64,000 bases of DNA from Longicatena caecimuris (GTDB lineage: Bacteria; Bacillota_I; Bacilli_A; Erysipelotrichales; Erysipelotrichaceae). Position 1 is the first letter of the stretch; each line of letters begins with the position of its first letter. Shown here piece after piece: positions 43,989 through 53,174 of this stretch. The stretch lies in NCBI RefSeq assembly GCF_004341945.1, contig NZ_SMBP01000010.1:42471-106470 (forward strand), in the 5' to 3' direction. Under the pieces are notes generated by a model. It searched no databases and was not told the DNA's origin. It saw only the letters and a list, made by a program, of their open reading frames with translations. The translations under genes and the position numbers were made by a program.

Positions 43989-44028
43989 AAAAATGAGGGA
44001 GTGACTTTTCTTCACTCCCTCTTTTTTA
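43986..44028. terminator. Bidirectional terminator between sulfatase and second GH112
   Basis: GAGGGAGTGA (43995-44004) pairs perfectly with TCACTCCCTC (44012-44021), with A and T runs outside the stem. Confidence 0.9.
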
Positions 44029-44031
44029 TCA

Positions 44032-46194
44032 TCATTTTATCGAAAACCAACGAATTTCCGTGGCCGCTAGGGTAAGAGCATAACTTTCCCTATCTGTATA
44101 TACCGTAGTCGTCTGTTCTTCATATGTGTTATTCACGACACAATAGCTTTGGGTATTTGGATATACATTGACCTCCACATTAGGATTTTCACTGTACCAT
44201 GTCTTGATTTCATCCTCTTTGCCAGCCGCATAAAATAAACAGCGATATAACAATCGAGCATTTTCAAAGCTGAATGGCAATCCGCGCAAATAAACACTGC
44301 GTCCCTTTCCATACGTATTGGCCGCAAACATGATATTATGACGGTCATCTTTTAAAACCGTGGTTCCATTTAATGCATATATATTTTTTACTTCTTCACC
44401 AAAATCGATCGTCTCAGCAAAGTTCTCCGTTAAGAAATGCTCTTTCTCTTCCCAGTTGTATTTATCCGTAGACAAAGAGAATCCTAATTCTTTATCGACC
44501 CCTAAGACATCATAGAGTTGGAAGAAATGACCATTGCGCTGATAAGCCGTTGGCTCCCCAACACCGATAAAGCCGCCACCGTTGTATACAAAGCGACGCA
44601 TTGCTTCGATGATACGTGGGTCAGCCCAATACTCGCCACCACTATAGGCAGTATAAGCGTCTCCGGCATTGATAATAACACCGGCATCATCTAAAACATG
44701 CGGATCCTCTAGAATATCATCAAAGCTGATGAATGAAACATCAAATGGCATACCGCTTAAAGCCTCTAATACACCGGAATAAGAATAAATCTCTTTATAC
44801 CACAATGCATGCGCCACCATATGGGTACCCCAACTGCGCACCTTTCCCCATGCATTTAATATCGTCACTTTAAATGGCATACAATAAGGTTTTGCCCCAT
44901 GTACATGATCATATAACTCACGGAATTCATCACAAACATGTGTGATATACTCCACAAAATCAGGGAACTGCAAAGCCAGTTTCAAATAACCGCCATAACC
45001 AATACGATCCAATGGAGAACGTAAAATTGCACGTCTTGCGGTTACCCAATTGACCTTAGCTTCCTGAATAGGATCGCCGCCTTCACAGAAGACATCCGGG
45101 AAGAAATATGGTAAAAATCTTCCTTCGGTATACTTCACACCAGGAATATCCGAAATCAAACGTAAGGTCGTACCATTGCCAACAGAACCAACAACAGCAT
45201 CAATTCCTAAGTCCTTGAAATATGGTCCAAATGGTTCTGTACCAATCCAATGATCGCCCAAAAACATCATGGCCTCTTTTCCTTCTTCATGCGTAATATC
45301 GACAAATTGTTTTACCAGTTTGGCAACCTCACGCATCTGGAAGTTCATAAAGTCTTTATATTCTTTCGTAGGTACGCAGAAGGTTGAATTATGGTAGCCT
45401 TGCGAAATGATATATTCCGGACGGAATTTGTATCCGACTTCCTTTTCAAATTGTTCCAGAATATATGGGGATACACTGGCACTATAACCAAACCAATCCA
45501 CAAATTTCTCTTTTGCTTCTTCATTAAACATCAGGGTAAACTGATGGAAAAACGTTGTATAACGAATCACATCGACTTCCGGATGTTCCTTACACCATGA
45601 ACGTAATTTTGCTAAGACATACGCTTGCGTTTTCGGCTGACGAACATCATAGGTCATCTGATGCTCCTCATCTTTCCAATCATTGGTTATCGCATTATAC
45701 ATATGTACTGGATCCCATATTACAAAAGCCAGAAAGCTTACGGTATAAGCATGAAAAGGAATTGCCTCTTGAATGACGACCTCACCACATTCTTCCTCAT
45801 ACAGCCATTGTCCATAAGGAATGATGTCACCACTTGTACGATCAATTACTTCCCACCAGCGACTGATGTCATCAATCGTATTAACTTTTAATTGTTTTTC
45901 GTAATAATGTTTCATTAATGGAATGCGTAGAGTTGAAGTGGATGCTGTCATGAAATCACTCATCAGATACATCTGCTGGATTTCTTCCGGATGTGCTGTG
46001 GCCCATGCATTATCTTTGCGGGTCGTATAATAAGTCGCATACTGTTTCACATCCAAGTCACTCAATTCCTTTGGCATGTTGGTACCATCGCAATCGCGAA
46101 TGGCGTCTGCGCCCCATAAATCAATGATGCGCAGGGTGTCTTCAATTACATCTACATCGGTCGGCACGGTTAAACGGCCTTTGTTCGTTTTCAT
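44032..46194 (-). CDS. Second GH112 phosphorylase
   Basis: A 720-residue GH112 enzyme, clearly paralogous to the one in the ABC operon along its whole length ('LWGADAIRDCDGT', 'MMFLGDHWIGTEPFG', Asp314 as probable general acid), but diverged at many positions. The start at 46194 follows AAGGAGG; an upstream ATG does not. Unlike the first copy, it is monocistronic with its own strong promoter, divergent from an AraC regulator. The two may differ in preference for galacto-N-biose (mucin core) and lacto-N-biose (milk/type-1 chains), or one may act on another beta-galactoside; sequence alone does not decide. It is cytosolic. Confidence 0.9.
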   Translation of the reverse strand: MKTNKGRLTVPTDVDVIEDTLRIIDLWGADAIRDCDGTNMPKELSDLDVKQYATYYTTRKDNAWATAHPEEIQQMYLMSDFMTASTSTLRIPLMKHYYEKQLKVNTIDDISRWWEVIDRTSGDIIPYGQWLYEEECGEVVIQEAIPFHAYTVSFLAFVIWDPVHMYNAITNDWKDEEHQMTYDVRQPKTQAYVLAKLRSWCKEHPEVDVIRYTTFFHQFTLMFNEEAKEKFVDWFGYSASVSPYILEQFEKEVGYKFRPEYIISQGYHNSTFCVPTKEYKDFMNFQMREVAKLVKQFVDITHEEGKEAMMFLGDHWIGTEPFGPYFKDLGIDAVVGSVGNGTTLRLISDIPGVKYTEGRFLPYFFPDVFCEGGDPIQEAKVNWVTARRAILRSPLDRIGYGGYLKLALQFPDFVEYITHVCDEFRELYDHVHGAKPYCMPFKVTILNAWGKVRSWGTHMVAHALWYKEIYSYSGVLEALSGMPFDVSFISFDDILEDPHVLDDAGVIINAGDAYTAYSGGEYWADPRIIEAMRRFVYNGGGFIGVGEPTAYQRNGHFFQLYDVLGVDKELGFSLSTDKYNWEEKEHFLTENFAETIDFGEEVKNIYALNGTTVLKDDRHNIMFAANTYGKGRSVYLRGLPFSFENARLLYRCLFYAAGKEDEIKTWYSENPNVEVNVYPNTQSYCVVNNTYEEQTTTVYTDRESYALTLAATEIRWFSIK

Positions 46195-46222
46195 AAACGT
46201 CCTCCTTGTGTTATCTGACAAC

Positions 46223-46251
46223 ATTGTATGTATTCCCTATAGTCTTGTCAA
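46223..46251 (-). promoter_or_regulatory. Promoter of the second GH112 gene
   Basis: TTGACA (46251-46246), 17 bases, TACAAT (46228-46223) on the minus strand, almost consensus. The -35 region includes TCTTGTCAA (plus-strand reading, 46243-46251), a 9-mer repeated at the AraC promoter. Confidence 0.8.
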
Positions 46252-46380
46252 ATGACCTAATCCTTCATTTTCCCCATTTTTGTAACAAGATTTCTAAAAA
46301 AAGAATCGATTTATCGAGCTTTTTCCTCTTCATTTTGATTTTTTTAGATATATTGGCAAGTTTGTTTTTTTAACAATATC

Positions 46381-46409
46381 TTGTCAACTATGAATTTTTT
46401 CTATATAAT
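46381..46409 (+). promoter_or_regulatory. Promoter of the AraC regulator gene
   Basis: TTGTCA (46381-46386), 17 bases, TATAAT (46404-46409). The TCTTGTCAA 9-mer spans 46379-46387. Confidence 0.8.
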
Positions 46410-46431
46410 GGTAAAAAAGGGAGGACAGATC

Positions 46432-47286
46432 ATGAGTATTCAGCGTTATCAGATGGAAGATATGCCTCGTTTAGATAAAATGTCTTATCGTCTTTTGTAT
46501 ATTTCTACATCACGCTATGAAGGGGACTGGCATAGTACGCCACATGCGCATCATTGCACCGAACTATTTTATGTAATCCGCGGCAAAGGAAGCTTTCTTG
46601 TCAATGATAATGTGTTCGATGTACGTGAAGATGACATGATCATTGTCAACCCAAACGTCGTACATACTGAGATGAGTCGTGGTGATTCCCCATTAGAATA
46701 CATCGTATTGGGAATTGAAGGATTGCAGTTCACCAGCTTTTCTGAACAAGAAGATGAAGAGGAAGAGGAAGAAGAAAAAGATTATAGTGTACATAACTAT
46801 TATGAATTTAAGCATGAAATCCTGTTTTATTTGAAGACCTTATTACAAGAGATGGAAGAAAAAGACAACAACTTTGAAGTTGTCTGTCAAAACTTATTAG
46901 AAGTACTAATTATTAATATGGTTCGTCGTACGAAAGCAAATTTGTTGATTGCGCCTGCAAAAAAAGTGGCCAAAGAATGCCGCTTTGTGGAACAATACAT
47001 CAACAATCATTTCCGTGAAGAAATATCCCTCGAATTACTAAGTGAAAAAGCCTTTATGAACAAGTTTTATCTCGTACATGCTTTTAAACAATACAAAGGA
47101 ATCTCTCCCATCAACTATTTGATACAATTGCGAATCAAAGAGGCGAAAGAGCTTTTATCGACAACCAATTATTCCATTTCCCAAATTTCCGAATCAAGCG
47201 GGTTTTCTTCCCAATCCTATTTCTCACAAGTATTTAAGAAAGAAACCGGCATGACGCCGAATGAATATCGAAAAACCGTTCACTAA
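46432..47286 (+). CDS. AraC-family regulator with cupin sensor domain
   Basis: 284 residues. The N-terminal cupin (about 20-105) has 'HAHHCTELFYVIRGKGSFLV' and 'NPNVVHTEM', a sugar-binding barrel. A linker with an unusual acidic run ('EDEEEEEEEKDY') follows. The C-terminal 100 residues are two AraC HTHs ('LELLSEKAFMNKFYLVHAFK', 'SQISESSGFSSQSYFSQVFK'). The start at 46432 follows GGGAGG. It is divergent from the second GH112 gene and lies in the glycan locus, so it probably senses a disaccharide and activates one or more of these transcripts (inference). Confidence 0.88.
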   Translation: MSIQRYQMEDMPRLDKMSYRLLYISTSRYEGDWHSTPHAHHCTELFYVIRGKGSFLVNDNVFDVREDDMIIVNPNVVHTEMSRGDSPLEYIVLGIEGLQFTSFSEQEDEEEEEEEKDYSVHNYYEFKHEILFYLKTLLQEMEEKDNNFEVVCQNLLEVLIINMVRRTKANLLIAPAKKVAKECRFVEQYINNHFREEISLELLSEKAFMNKFYLVHAFKQYKGISPINYLIQLRIKEAKELLSTTNYSISQISESSGFSSQSYFSQVFKKETGMTPNEYRKTVH

Positions 47287-47293
47287 CCTATGT

Positions 47294-47323
47294 ACAGATG
47301 GTAAAACACCATCTGTTTTTTTT
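47294..47323 (+). terminator. Terminator of the AraC gene
   Basis: ACAGATGGT pairs with ACCATCTGT around a 5-base loop and is followed by eight T. Confidence 0.88.
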
Positions 47324-48473
47324 ACAATTGTTTACTGCCCCCTTTTGCCTGCAATTGTAATACATTTGTATCAAAGCTCACAATGCGCTTTTCTTCTCTA
47401 CGCCAACGTTTCATGCCTAACTGGATCAGTTCCTCTAACAGTTTTGTAAAAGTCAGACCACTGGCTTCCCATAAATAATACGCTAAAGAACCCGGAATAG
47501 AATTAATCTCATTGACATAAATATCTTTCGTATCCGCATTCATCAAAAAGTCAATACGGACAACCCCTTCCGCCTGCAGCGCTTGAAAGCTTGCCAATGC
47601 ATAGGACGTAATTTCTTGCGCTTCTTCTTTTTCTAAGGAAGCCGGTACGCGACGATTGGTACCAGCCATTCCTTTACTTTTCGCATGTCCTTCATATTTG
47701 TCCTGAAAGGATAAAATTGTATCCTGTTTTACAACTTCTTCTAGGACACTGCATTTGGCATCTTCCATATCCCCTAACACAGATGCGTTTATTTCTCTTA
47801 ATGGGGTGATCACCTTTTCAATGACGATCTTATCATCATATTGAAATCCCTCTTCCATCGCTTTCTTTAATTCCTGCGCATTTTGTACTACCGCAATCCC
47901 AATACTACTGCCAAGATTGCTTGGTTTTATGATCATCGGATAGCCAAGGCGCTGTGCTTTCGCAAAGAATGCTTCCTCTAATGGCTCTTGTTTCCACCAA
48001 TAAAACCATGGTACTAAAGGTAACCCTTGATCTTGCAGGATCATTTTCATAGCTACTTTATCTTGTCCTAAAGCACCGGATAATACACCACACTGCGCAA
48101 ACGGTACATGCAAGGTCTTTAAAAAGCCTTGAAAGCTTCCATCCTCTCCGTTTGTCCCATGTAAAATCGGCAGTACAAAGTCAATTACGCGAGATGTTTT
48201 CCAAAAGTGATGTTTTTTCCATTGCATCAACACCCGTTGATGCTCACGTACAAGCTGAACTTCATAATTTTCCTGCGTAACCTTTGTTAAATCTTGAAAT
48301 ACCTCCGTTTTTTGAAATGAGGCATCACTATACATTCTTCCATCCTTGGCAATATATAAAGGTACGATTTCATAAGCATCTGGAAAAGCCGCAATTGCCT
48401 GCATTGCTGAAAGGATACTGATCTCATGCTCAACGGAAACACCGCCAAAAGCTATGGCAACACTTAATTTCAT
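47322..48473 (-). CDS. ddl: D-alanine--D-alanine ligase
   Basis: 383 residues of the ATP-grasp fold. It joins two D-alanines for the peptidoglycan stem peptide. Motifs: 'FGGVSVEHEISILSA' at the N-terminus, 'PMIIKPSNLGSSIGIAVV' (ATP site), the loop 'QDKYEGHAKSKGMAG' and 'INEINSIPG' shortened as EINSIPG (metal). The loop keeps Lys-Tyr, as in D-Ala-D-Ala enzymes; D-lactate-type ligases usually have Lys-Phe there, so intrinsic depsipeptide resistance is not suggested. Start 48473 has AAAGGG 9 bases upstream. It lies behind murF, whose substrate it makes. Confidence 0.92.
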   Translation of the reverse strand: MKLSVAIAFGGVSVEHEISILSAMQAIAAFPDAYEIVPLYIAKDGRMYSDASFQKTEVFQDLTKVTQENYEVQLVREHQRVLMQWKKHHFWKTSRVIDFVLPILHGTNGEDGSFQGFLKTLHVPFAQCGVLSGALGQDKVAMKMILQDQGLPLVPWFYWWKQEPLEEAFFAKAQRLGYPMIIKPSNLGSSIGIAVVQNAQELKKAMEEGFQYDDKIVIEKVITPLREINASVLGDMEDAKCSVLEEVVKQDTILSFQDKYEGHAKSKGMAGTNRRVPASLEKEEAQEITSYALASFQALQAEGVVRIDFLMNADTKDIYVNEINSIPGSLAYYLWEASGLTFTKLLEELIQLGMKRWRREEKRIVSFDTNVLQLQAKGGSKQL

Positions 48474-48542
48474 AACATCCATCCCTTTCCTATTCGCATA
48501 TTTCAGTCTATGCAATAGCAGGATAGGCGTTACGCAATCCGC

Positions 48543-50114
48543 TTAGTGGTTAAAAGCGTCCGGTAAATCATTTTCTAATAAAACATAGGCGTCCTTTTCT
48601 TTAATCTGTTGTAAACAGGCAAAGGCTTCTTGAATATTCGTTACGACATGCAATCTTTCTATCGGAAACTTCTTAGCGATTAAGCCTTTTTTTATTTTTT
48701 CGGTCTGTGTTGGGCCTACCAATATAACATCATCTACACATGCAGCCATATAAGCTCCCAGCAGTTCATTTTCTTTATCCTGTGCATACCCCAAGTCAAT
48801 CAGACCGGGGGTAATGATGATACGCTGTTGGGGCATTTCTCTTAACACATCCAACGCATAACGAGCCCCCTTAGGATTGGCATTATATGCATCATCAAGC
48901 AGTGTATAATCCGCCATCTGTTTCTTTTCTAAACGATGGGTTACATAAGGCAGCTGTTCACATTGCTTACCCAAAGCATCCCAGGACATTCCTAATTGAT
49001 GTGCTACCGCAACCCCACAAGTGATATTCATCAGATTATGTTCCCCTAACAAACGGGTATGAAAAACATGAGCAACGGCCTTATGCGTAATGGTAAAACG
49101 GCTGCCTTCTTCATCATAAGAAACATTTCCATACCGATAATCTGCTAACATATCCTTACCAAACCAGATGACACGGCAATGAACACGTAATGGATAAGAA
49201 CGTATCCATTCATTATCCGCATTTAAAAATCCTATTCCCTGTCTGCCTAATTGCTCAATCATCTGCATTTTTTCATGCAAAATGTTTTCCATACTATGAA
49301 ACGTAGCCAAATGCTGTTGGCCAACGGCTGTTACAATACCATATTGGGGTCTGACAAACTTCATCAGCTCTTCAATCTCATGAACATGATCGGCTCCCAT
49401 TTCGCATAGAAACAGTTCATGCAGTGGCTGTAGATATTCCAAGATGGTCTTTGTAATTCCCATGCGATTATTATAGGACTGTGGAGTCGCCAAGGCATAC
49501 CAATCTTCTTTCATCAGCTGGTACAATACATTTTTCACACTTGTTTTCCCATAACTTCCTGTAATACCTATGATACAAAGATTTTCATGATCCCGCAGTT
49601 TTTTCGCTGCTTTCTGCATATAAGACTGTTGGATAAAGCGCTCGATAGGTAACATGATACATGCCGATACAAGAATAAGCACCCATGGCAAAAAGTAGAG
49701 GTATGGCGTAAAGAAAATCTGCCAAAAGATATTGCCATACTGTTGCAATACCCATAAAATCACAAACATCAGGAAAAGTTGCATCCCATATAACCGTTTT
49801 GCTCTTGGCGTAAATACCAACGGCTTGCGATATTCACTTTGTTCTTCTTTGCGCCACATCAAGTAACCATATATCAATAGCAACATGCTTAATAACAGCT
49901 GGGGAAATTGATCGTTTGAAATAAAAAATAAACCATATATCAAAAAAAGCAACAATACTGTCTTCACCAAATGTTTGCGCAGCACATATAACTGTTGTTT
50001 CAGCCATGGCAGATAGCGATCATTGCGATAGCGATTTTGCTGGAACATATGCAGACTTTTTTTCAAGGGCACAAGCACAAAAAACAGATAACTACATAGC
50101 ATGAAGGTTTTCAT
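48543..50114 (-). CDS. murF: Membrane-anchored MurF-type Mur ligase
   Basis: 523 residues. The first about 165 residues hold several membrane helices (roughly 50-66, 71-87, 110-126, 138-156) instead of the usual MurF N-domain. Then comes a Mur ligase core: P-loop 'GITGSYGKTSVKN', 'TPQSYNNRMGITKTIL', and 'LLDDAYNANPKGARYALDVL', which is MurF-like. The C-terminal domain ('ITPGLIDLGYAQDKENELLG') is present. It likely adds D-Ala-D-Ala to UDP-MurNAc-tripeptide, consistent with ddl next to it. The membrane part is unusual for MurF in model bacteria and suggests docking at the inner membrane. It overlaps the preceding hydrolase gene by 4 bases. Confidence 0.85.
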   Translation of the reverse strand: MKTFMLCSYLFFVLVPLKKSLHMFQQNRYRNDRYLPWLKQQLYVLRKHLVKTVLLLFLIYGLFFISNDQFPQLLLSMLLLIYGYLMWRKEEQSEYRKPLVFTPRAKRLYGMQLFLMFVILWVLQQYGNIFWQIFFTPYLYFLPWVLILVSACIMLPIERFIQQSYMQKAAKKLRDHENLCIIGITGSYGKTSVKNVLYQLMKEDWYALATPQSYNNRMGITKTILEYLQPLHELFLCEMGADHVHEIEELMKFVRPQYGIVTAVGQQHLATFHSMENILHEKMQMIEQLGRQGIGFLNADNEWIRSYPLRVHCRVIWFGKDMLADYRYGNVSYDEEGSRFTITHKAVAHVFHTRLLGEHNLMNITCGVAVAHQLGMSWDALGKQCEQLPYVTHRLEKKQMADYTLLDDAYNANPKGARYALDVLREMPQQRIIITPGLIDLGYAQDKENELLGAYMAACVDDVILVGPTQTEKIKKGLIAKKFPIERLHVVTNIQEAFACLQQIKEKDAYVLLENDLPDAFNH

Positions 50115-50824
50115 GAGATGCCCTCCAGAAAAGCATCCACAATAGCCTTAAAGCGAAGACTTTGATGAAAGTATGCAAAGTGATCATCTTTGGCTAATGT
50201 CACAAGGGTCGCATGCGGCATCAATGTTTCCATCATTTTTCCCATCCATAAAGGCGTTTGTTCATCTTGTTCCCCCCATACTAAAAGCGTTTCAACTTTT
50301 ATCTTCGCTAATTCCGGTGTAATATCATCATTCACACTTTTTACCAGCACACTGCGCATGATATCACTAGCCTGTTGATAATCAACACTGCCCATTTGTA
50401 TCTGACGATGCCATTTTTTCATGAACTTATAACTATACACACGGATATAATAAGAAATCCCATGTTTTTTACGTATGCCGGCAGCTCCGGTTAAGATCAT
50501 TGCCTGAAGCGGATATTGCAATGCATAATGAAATGCAATGCGGGCGCCAAAGGAATGGGCAATAATGATCGGTTGATTTATTTCATAGTAATCACATAGC
50601 TCATGCATGGCACTCGCATATTCCTTGAGGTCCCAAGCATGATCGGGTTCTTCACTTTCACCAAACCCCGGTAAGTCTAAATTGACAACTTTATAGTGCT
50701 CACATAAATGATCTTGGAGAAATTTCATCATATAGGCATTTTGGCCCCATCCATGTAAGAGGAGAATGCCCTGCCCTTCTCCTTTTACGGTGACATTTAA
50801 CTTACAATTATGAATCCTGCACAT
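50111..50824 (-). CDS. Alpha/beta-hydrolase
   Basis: 237 residues with the alpha/beta-hydrolase fold: oxyanion strand 'ILLLHGWGQNAYMM', nucleophile elbow 'IIAHSFGARIAF' (Ser in GHSFG-like AHSFG), acid near 'LVWGEQDEQTPL' and catalytic His in 'AKDDHFAYF'. Start 50824 is used because GGAGG lies 6 bases upstream. As first gene of an operon with murF and ddl it may act in envelope metabolism, but esterase, thioesterase or lipase roles are equally possible. It is cytosolic. Confidence 0.88.
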   Translation of the reverse strand: MCRIHNCKLNVTVKGEGQGILLLHGWGQNAYMMKFLQDHLCEHYKVVNLDLPGFGESEEPDHAWDLKEYASAMHELCDYYEINQPIIIAHSFGARIAFHYALQYPLQAMILTGAAGIRKKHGISYYIRVYSYKFMKKWHRQIQMGSVDYQQASDIMRSVLVKSVNDDITPELAKIKVETLLVWGEQDEQTPLWMGKMMETLMPHATLVTLAKDDHFAYFHQSLRFKAIVDAFLEGIS

Positions 50825-50895
50825 ACACATCCTCCATTCGTTTCAGTATATGAAAAAAGGAACATGTTTAGACAATATTTTCTTATCCATACGAA

Positions 50896-50936
50896 AAAAA
50901 CTCTATGAACATATCGTGTTCACAGAGTTTATTTTC
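50896..50936 (-). terminator. Terminator of the two-component operon
   Basis: AAACTCT-TGAAC and GTTCA-AGAGTTT pair with one mismatch each side. On the minus strand the stem is followed by seven T, right after the histidine kinase stop. Confidence 0.8.
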
Positions 50937-50950
50937 ACACAAACAAATAA

Positions 50951-52318
50951 TTATCGTCCTTTTTTAGTTTCTGTTTTGGGTTTATTAATACGGAAAATAA
51001 CACCATCGGCTGTATTTTCTCCACATACCTCATAATGATTCGCGTTAACGACTTTGGATACGATACTTAATCCTAAGCCAAACTTACCGCCTTGCCCTTT
51101 TTCATATGGTTTAAAGAGTACTTTGATACGATCTTCATCCATACATGGGCCATCATTGGCAATCGTCAAACCTTCTTCTTCACTCAAGTGAATATTGATG
51201 GTCGTTTTCGCATAACGCAATGCATTTTCTAAAATGTTTTCCACGGCAACGCGCCAAGGTTCGGCCAATCCATCAAACCACACTTCTTCCAAATCTGTCT
51301 GAATGGTGATTTCCGGCTTTATGAATTTGGTATTTTGCACAACTGTTTCCACGATTTCCTGCATATTGCTGGAAATACCTTCACAATCCTGTGAAATCAG
51401 ATATTCAACACGATTCATGAACAACAAGGAATGTACTTTTGCCTCTAAACGATCCGCATTTTCAATGATAACATCAACACTTTTCTCCAAGGTATCGTAT
51501 GGATAAATACCATCTTTGATACTTTCTCCATAAGATTTAATCGTCGCAATCGGTGTCTTTAAGTCATGTGATATATTGTGAATCATTTCTTCCTTCGTCT
51601 TTTCCTGACGCAATAACTCATCTCGCATGCTGACCAGAGCATCCGCCAATTCCCCGATTTCATCCTTGCGATTTACATGCAGCTCAGCATCTTTTCCCAG
51701 TTTCACACGTTCAATATAATTACGTATCTGATTCAATGGATGAATGAGCGTAATGACCCACATCATTAATACGATAAAGAAGAAACCAACGACGATTACC
51801 GTGATATAGACAACACTGTTTACTAAAACATTTTCCAGCTTATCCATATTATCGCTATAGGTTTTAGAAATCAAATACTGTTTATCTGTGATGCGCAAAA
51901 CACTGTAATAAGAATCCAGATCATTGCTGGCATTCTTAAAGATTCCATGATATTTTTCCAAATTTCCTCGCATGACCTTAAGCAAATCATTGCGAATCTG
52001 TTCCCATTCCCGACTGTTTGTATCAATATTTTTTTCTGCCGGGGCAATCAAGATAGGGGTATCACCATTTTTGATCATGACCGGATAATTTTCAATATTA
52101 CTGGCATTGCTGTACGCATCCAGCGTTGCATTTGCACTGATCAAAGTACTTTGTGTATCATCTAGCGATTTAAATATCTGTTCTTTAATTGCGTTATTAA
52201 CACTGCCATTGACATATACAAAGAAGAAGACCGCAAAAAAAGTAACGAAAAAGAAAATCAGCGCAAACAGCTGTTGTGTTAAAGACAGCTGTTTAATGAA
52301 TTCATTAAAGCGTTTCAT
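50951..52318 (-). CDS. Sensor histidine kinase
   Basis: 455 residues. Membrane helices at about 15-37 and 168-195 flank an extracellular sensor loop of about 130 residues. A HAMP linker, then the phospho-acceptor His251 in 'MIHNISHDLKTPIATIKSYG', N box 'ENILENALRYAK', and G boxes 'NDGPCMDEDR' and 'GKFGLGLSIVSKVV'. It phosphorylates the response regulator encoded just upstream; the two genes overlap by one base (TAATG). The signal is unknown. Cell-envelope stress is plausible given neighbours but not proven. Confidence 0.93.
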   Translation of the reverse strand: MKRFNEFIKQLSLTQQLFALIFFFVTFFAVFFFVYVNGSVNNAIKEQIFKSLDDTQSTLISANATLDAYSNASNIENYPVMIKNGDTPILIAPAEKNIDTNSREWEQIRNDLLKVMRGNLEKYHGIFKNASNDLDSYYSVLRITDKQYLISKTYSDNMDKLENVLVNSVVYITVIVVGFFFIVLMMWVITLIHPLNQIRNYIERVKLGKDAELHVNRKDEIGELADALVSMRDELLRQEKTKEEMIHNISHDLKTPIATIKSYGESIKDGIYPYDTLEKSVDVIIENADRLEAKVHSLLFMNRVEYLISQDCEGISSNMQEIVETVVQNTKFIKPEITIQTDLEEVWFDGLAEPWRVAVENILENALRYAKTTINIHLSEEEGLTIANDGPCMDEDRIKVLFKPYEKGQGGKFGLGLSIVSKVVNANHYEVCGENTADGVIFRINKPKTETKKGR

Positions 52319-52977
52319 TAGCCTAAACGATAACCATAGCCATAAATCGTATGAATGTTCAGATTTGGCAGTTTCTTACGCAAGCGACGCAGCGTATCAT
52401 CAACGACACGATCACTTCCATAATAGTTTTCTTCCCATACATTCGTTAAGATGGCTTCACGGTTAAATGCCATACCTTTATTTTTAATAAACATCATCAA
52501 CAAATCAAATTCCTTAGTGGTTAAATCAATTTCTTTTCCACCGTCAAAAACCTTGCGTTGTTCTTCATCAAGTTCATACCCATCTACCATGATGCGGTTA
52601 TTGTCATTACGATAGACGCGCTTCATCACATTGTTCACACGTAAAACCAATTCCTTTGGTGAAAAAGGTTTTGTGATATAATCATCACTTCCTTTTTCCA
52701 ATCCAATGATACGGTCAAATTCTTTATCACGTGCTGACATAAAAATAACCGGGATATCTTTTCCCTGTAAACGGATTTCTTCAATTAAGTCAAACCCGCT
52801 CTTATCATCCAGCATGATATCCAAGATCCATAAGTGTACATCATCGTCACCGACATGGGCACTGGCCTCTTCATACGTATAATAGGAACGAACCTCATAG
52901 CCTTCTTTTTTTAAATATTGATTCACTAGGTCGTTGATTGCTTTTTCATCTTCGACCACACAAATTACTTTTTTCAT
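52318..52977 (-). CDS. OmpR-family response regulator
   Basis: 219 residues. Receiver domain (1-118) with acidic pocket 'VVEDE', phospho-acceptor Asp53 in 'WILDIMLDDKSG', Thr/Ser switch 'FMSARD' and Lys in 'ITKPFSPKEL'. The C-terminal winged helix (about 125-219) includes 'KEFDLLMMFIKNKG' and 'RVVDDTLRRLRKKL', the OmpR/PhoB recognition helix. It is the first gene of the pair with the kinase; GAGGTGA precedes the ATG. Targets are unknown. The pilus operon begins elsewhere, so direct control of it is only a possibility. Confidence 0.94.
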   Translation of the reverse strand: MKKVICVVEDEKAINDLVNQYLKKEGYEVRSYYTYEEASAHVGDDDVHLWILDIMLDDKSGFDLIEEIRLQGKDIPVIFMSARDKEFDRIIGLEKGSDDYITKPFSPKELVLRVNNVMKRVYRNDNNRIMVDGYELDEEQRKVFDGGKEIDLTTKEFDLLMMFIKNKGMAFNREAILTNVWEENYYGSDRVVDDTLRRLRKKLPNLNIHTIYGYGYRLG

Positions 52978-53174
52978 AAGACTTCACCTCTTTCCTTTAT
53001 TTTAGACCAAATTATGTGAAAAAAAAAGGGATTTTGAAATGTCCCTTAAGTTTCACATAAAATAACATCAGTTTTTATGGTTTTTCCTATAAATCAAATA
53101 GCCAAAAGCATAAAACATAAAAAAACTCGTTTTTTTATCCTATTTTCCCTATTTACCGAAAACCTTCAAGATAC

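Noticed and set aside
47322..48473. Vancomycin-resistance type D-Ala-D-Lac or D-Ala-D-Ser ligase
   Set aside because: The loop keeps the Lys-Tyr pair typical of D-Ala-D-Ala ligases, and no vanH/vanX/vanT genes are nearby although a two-component system and murF are.
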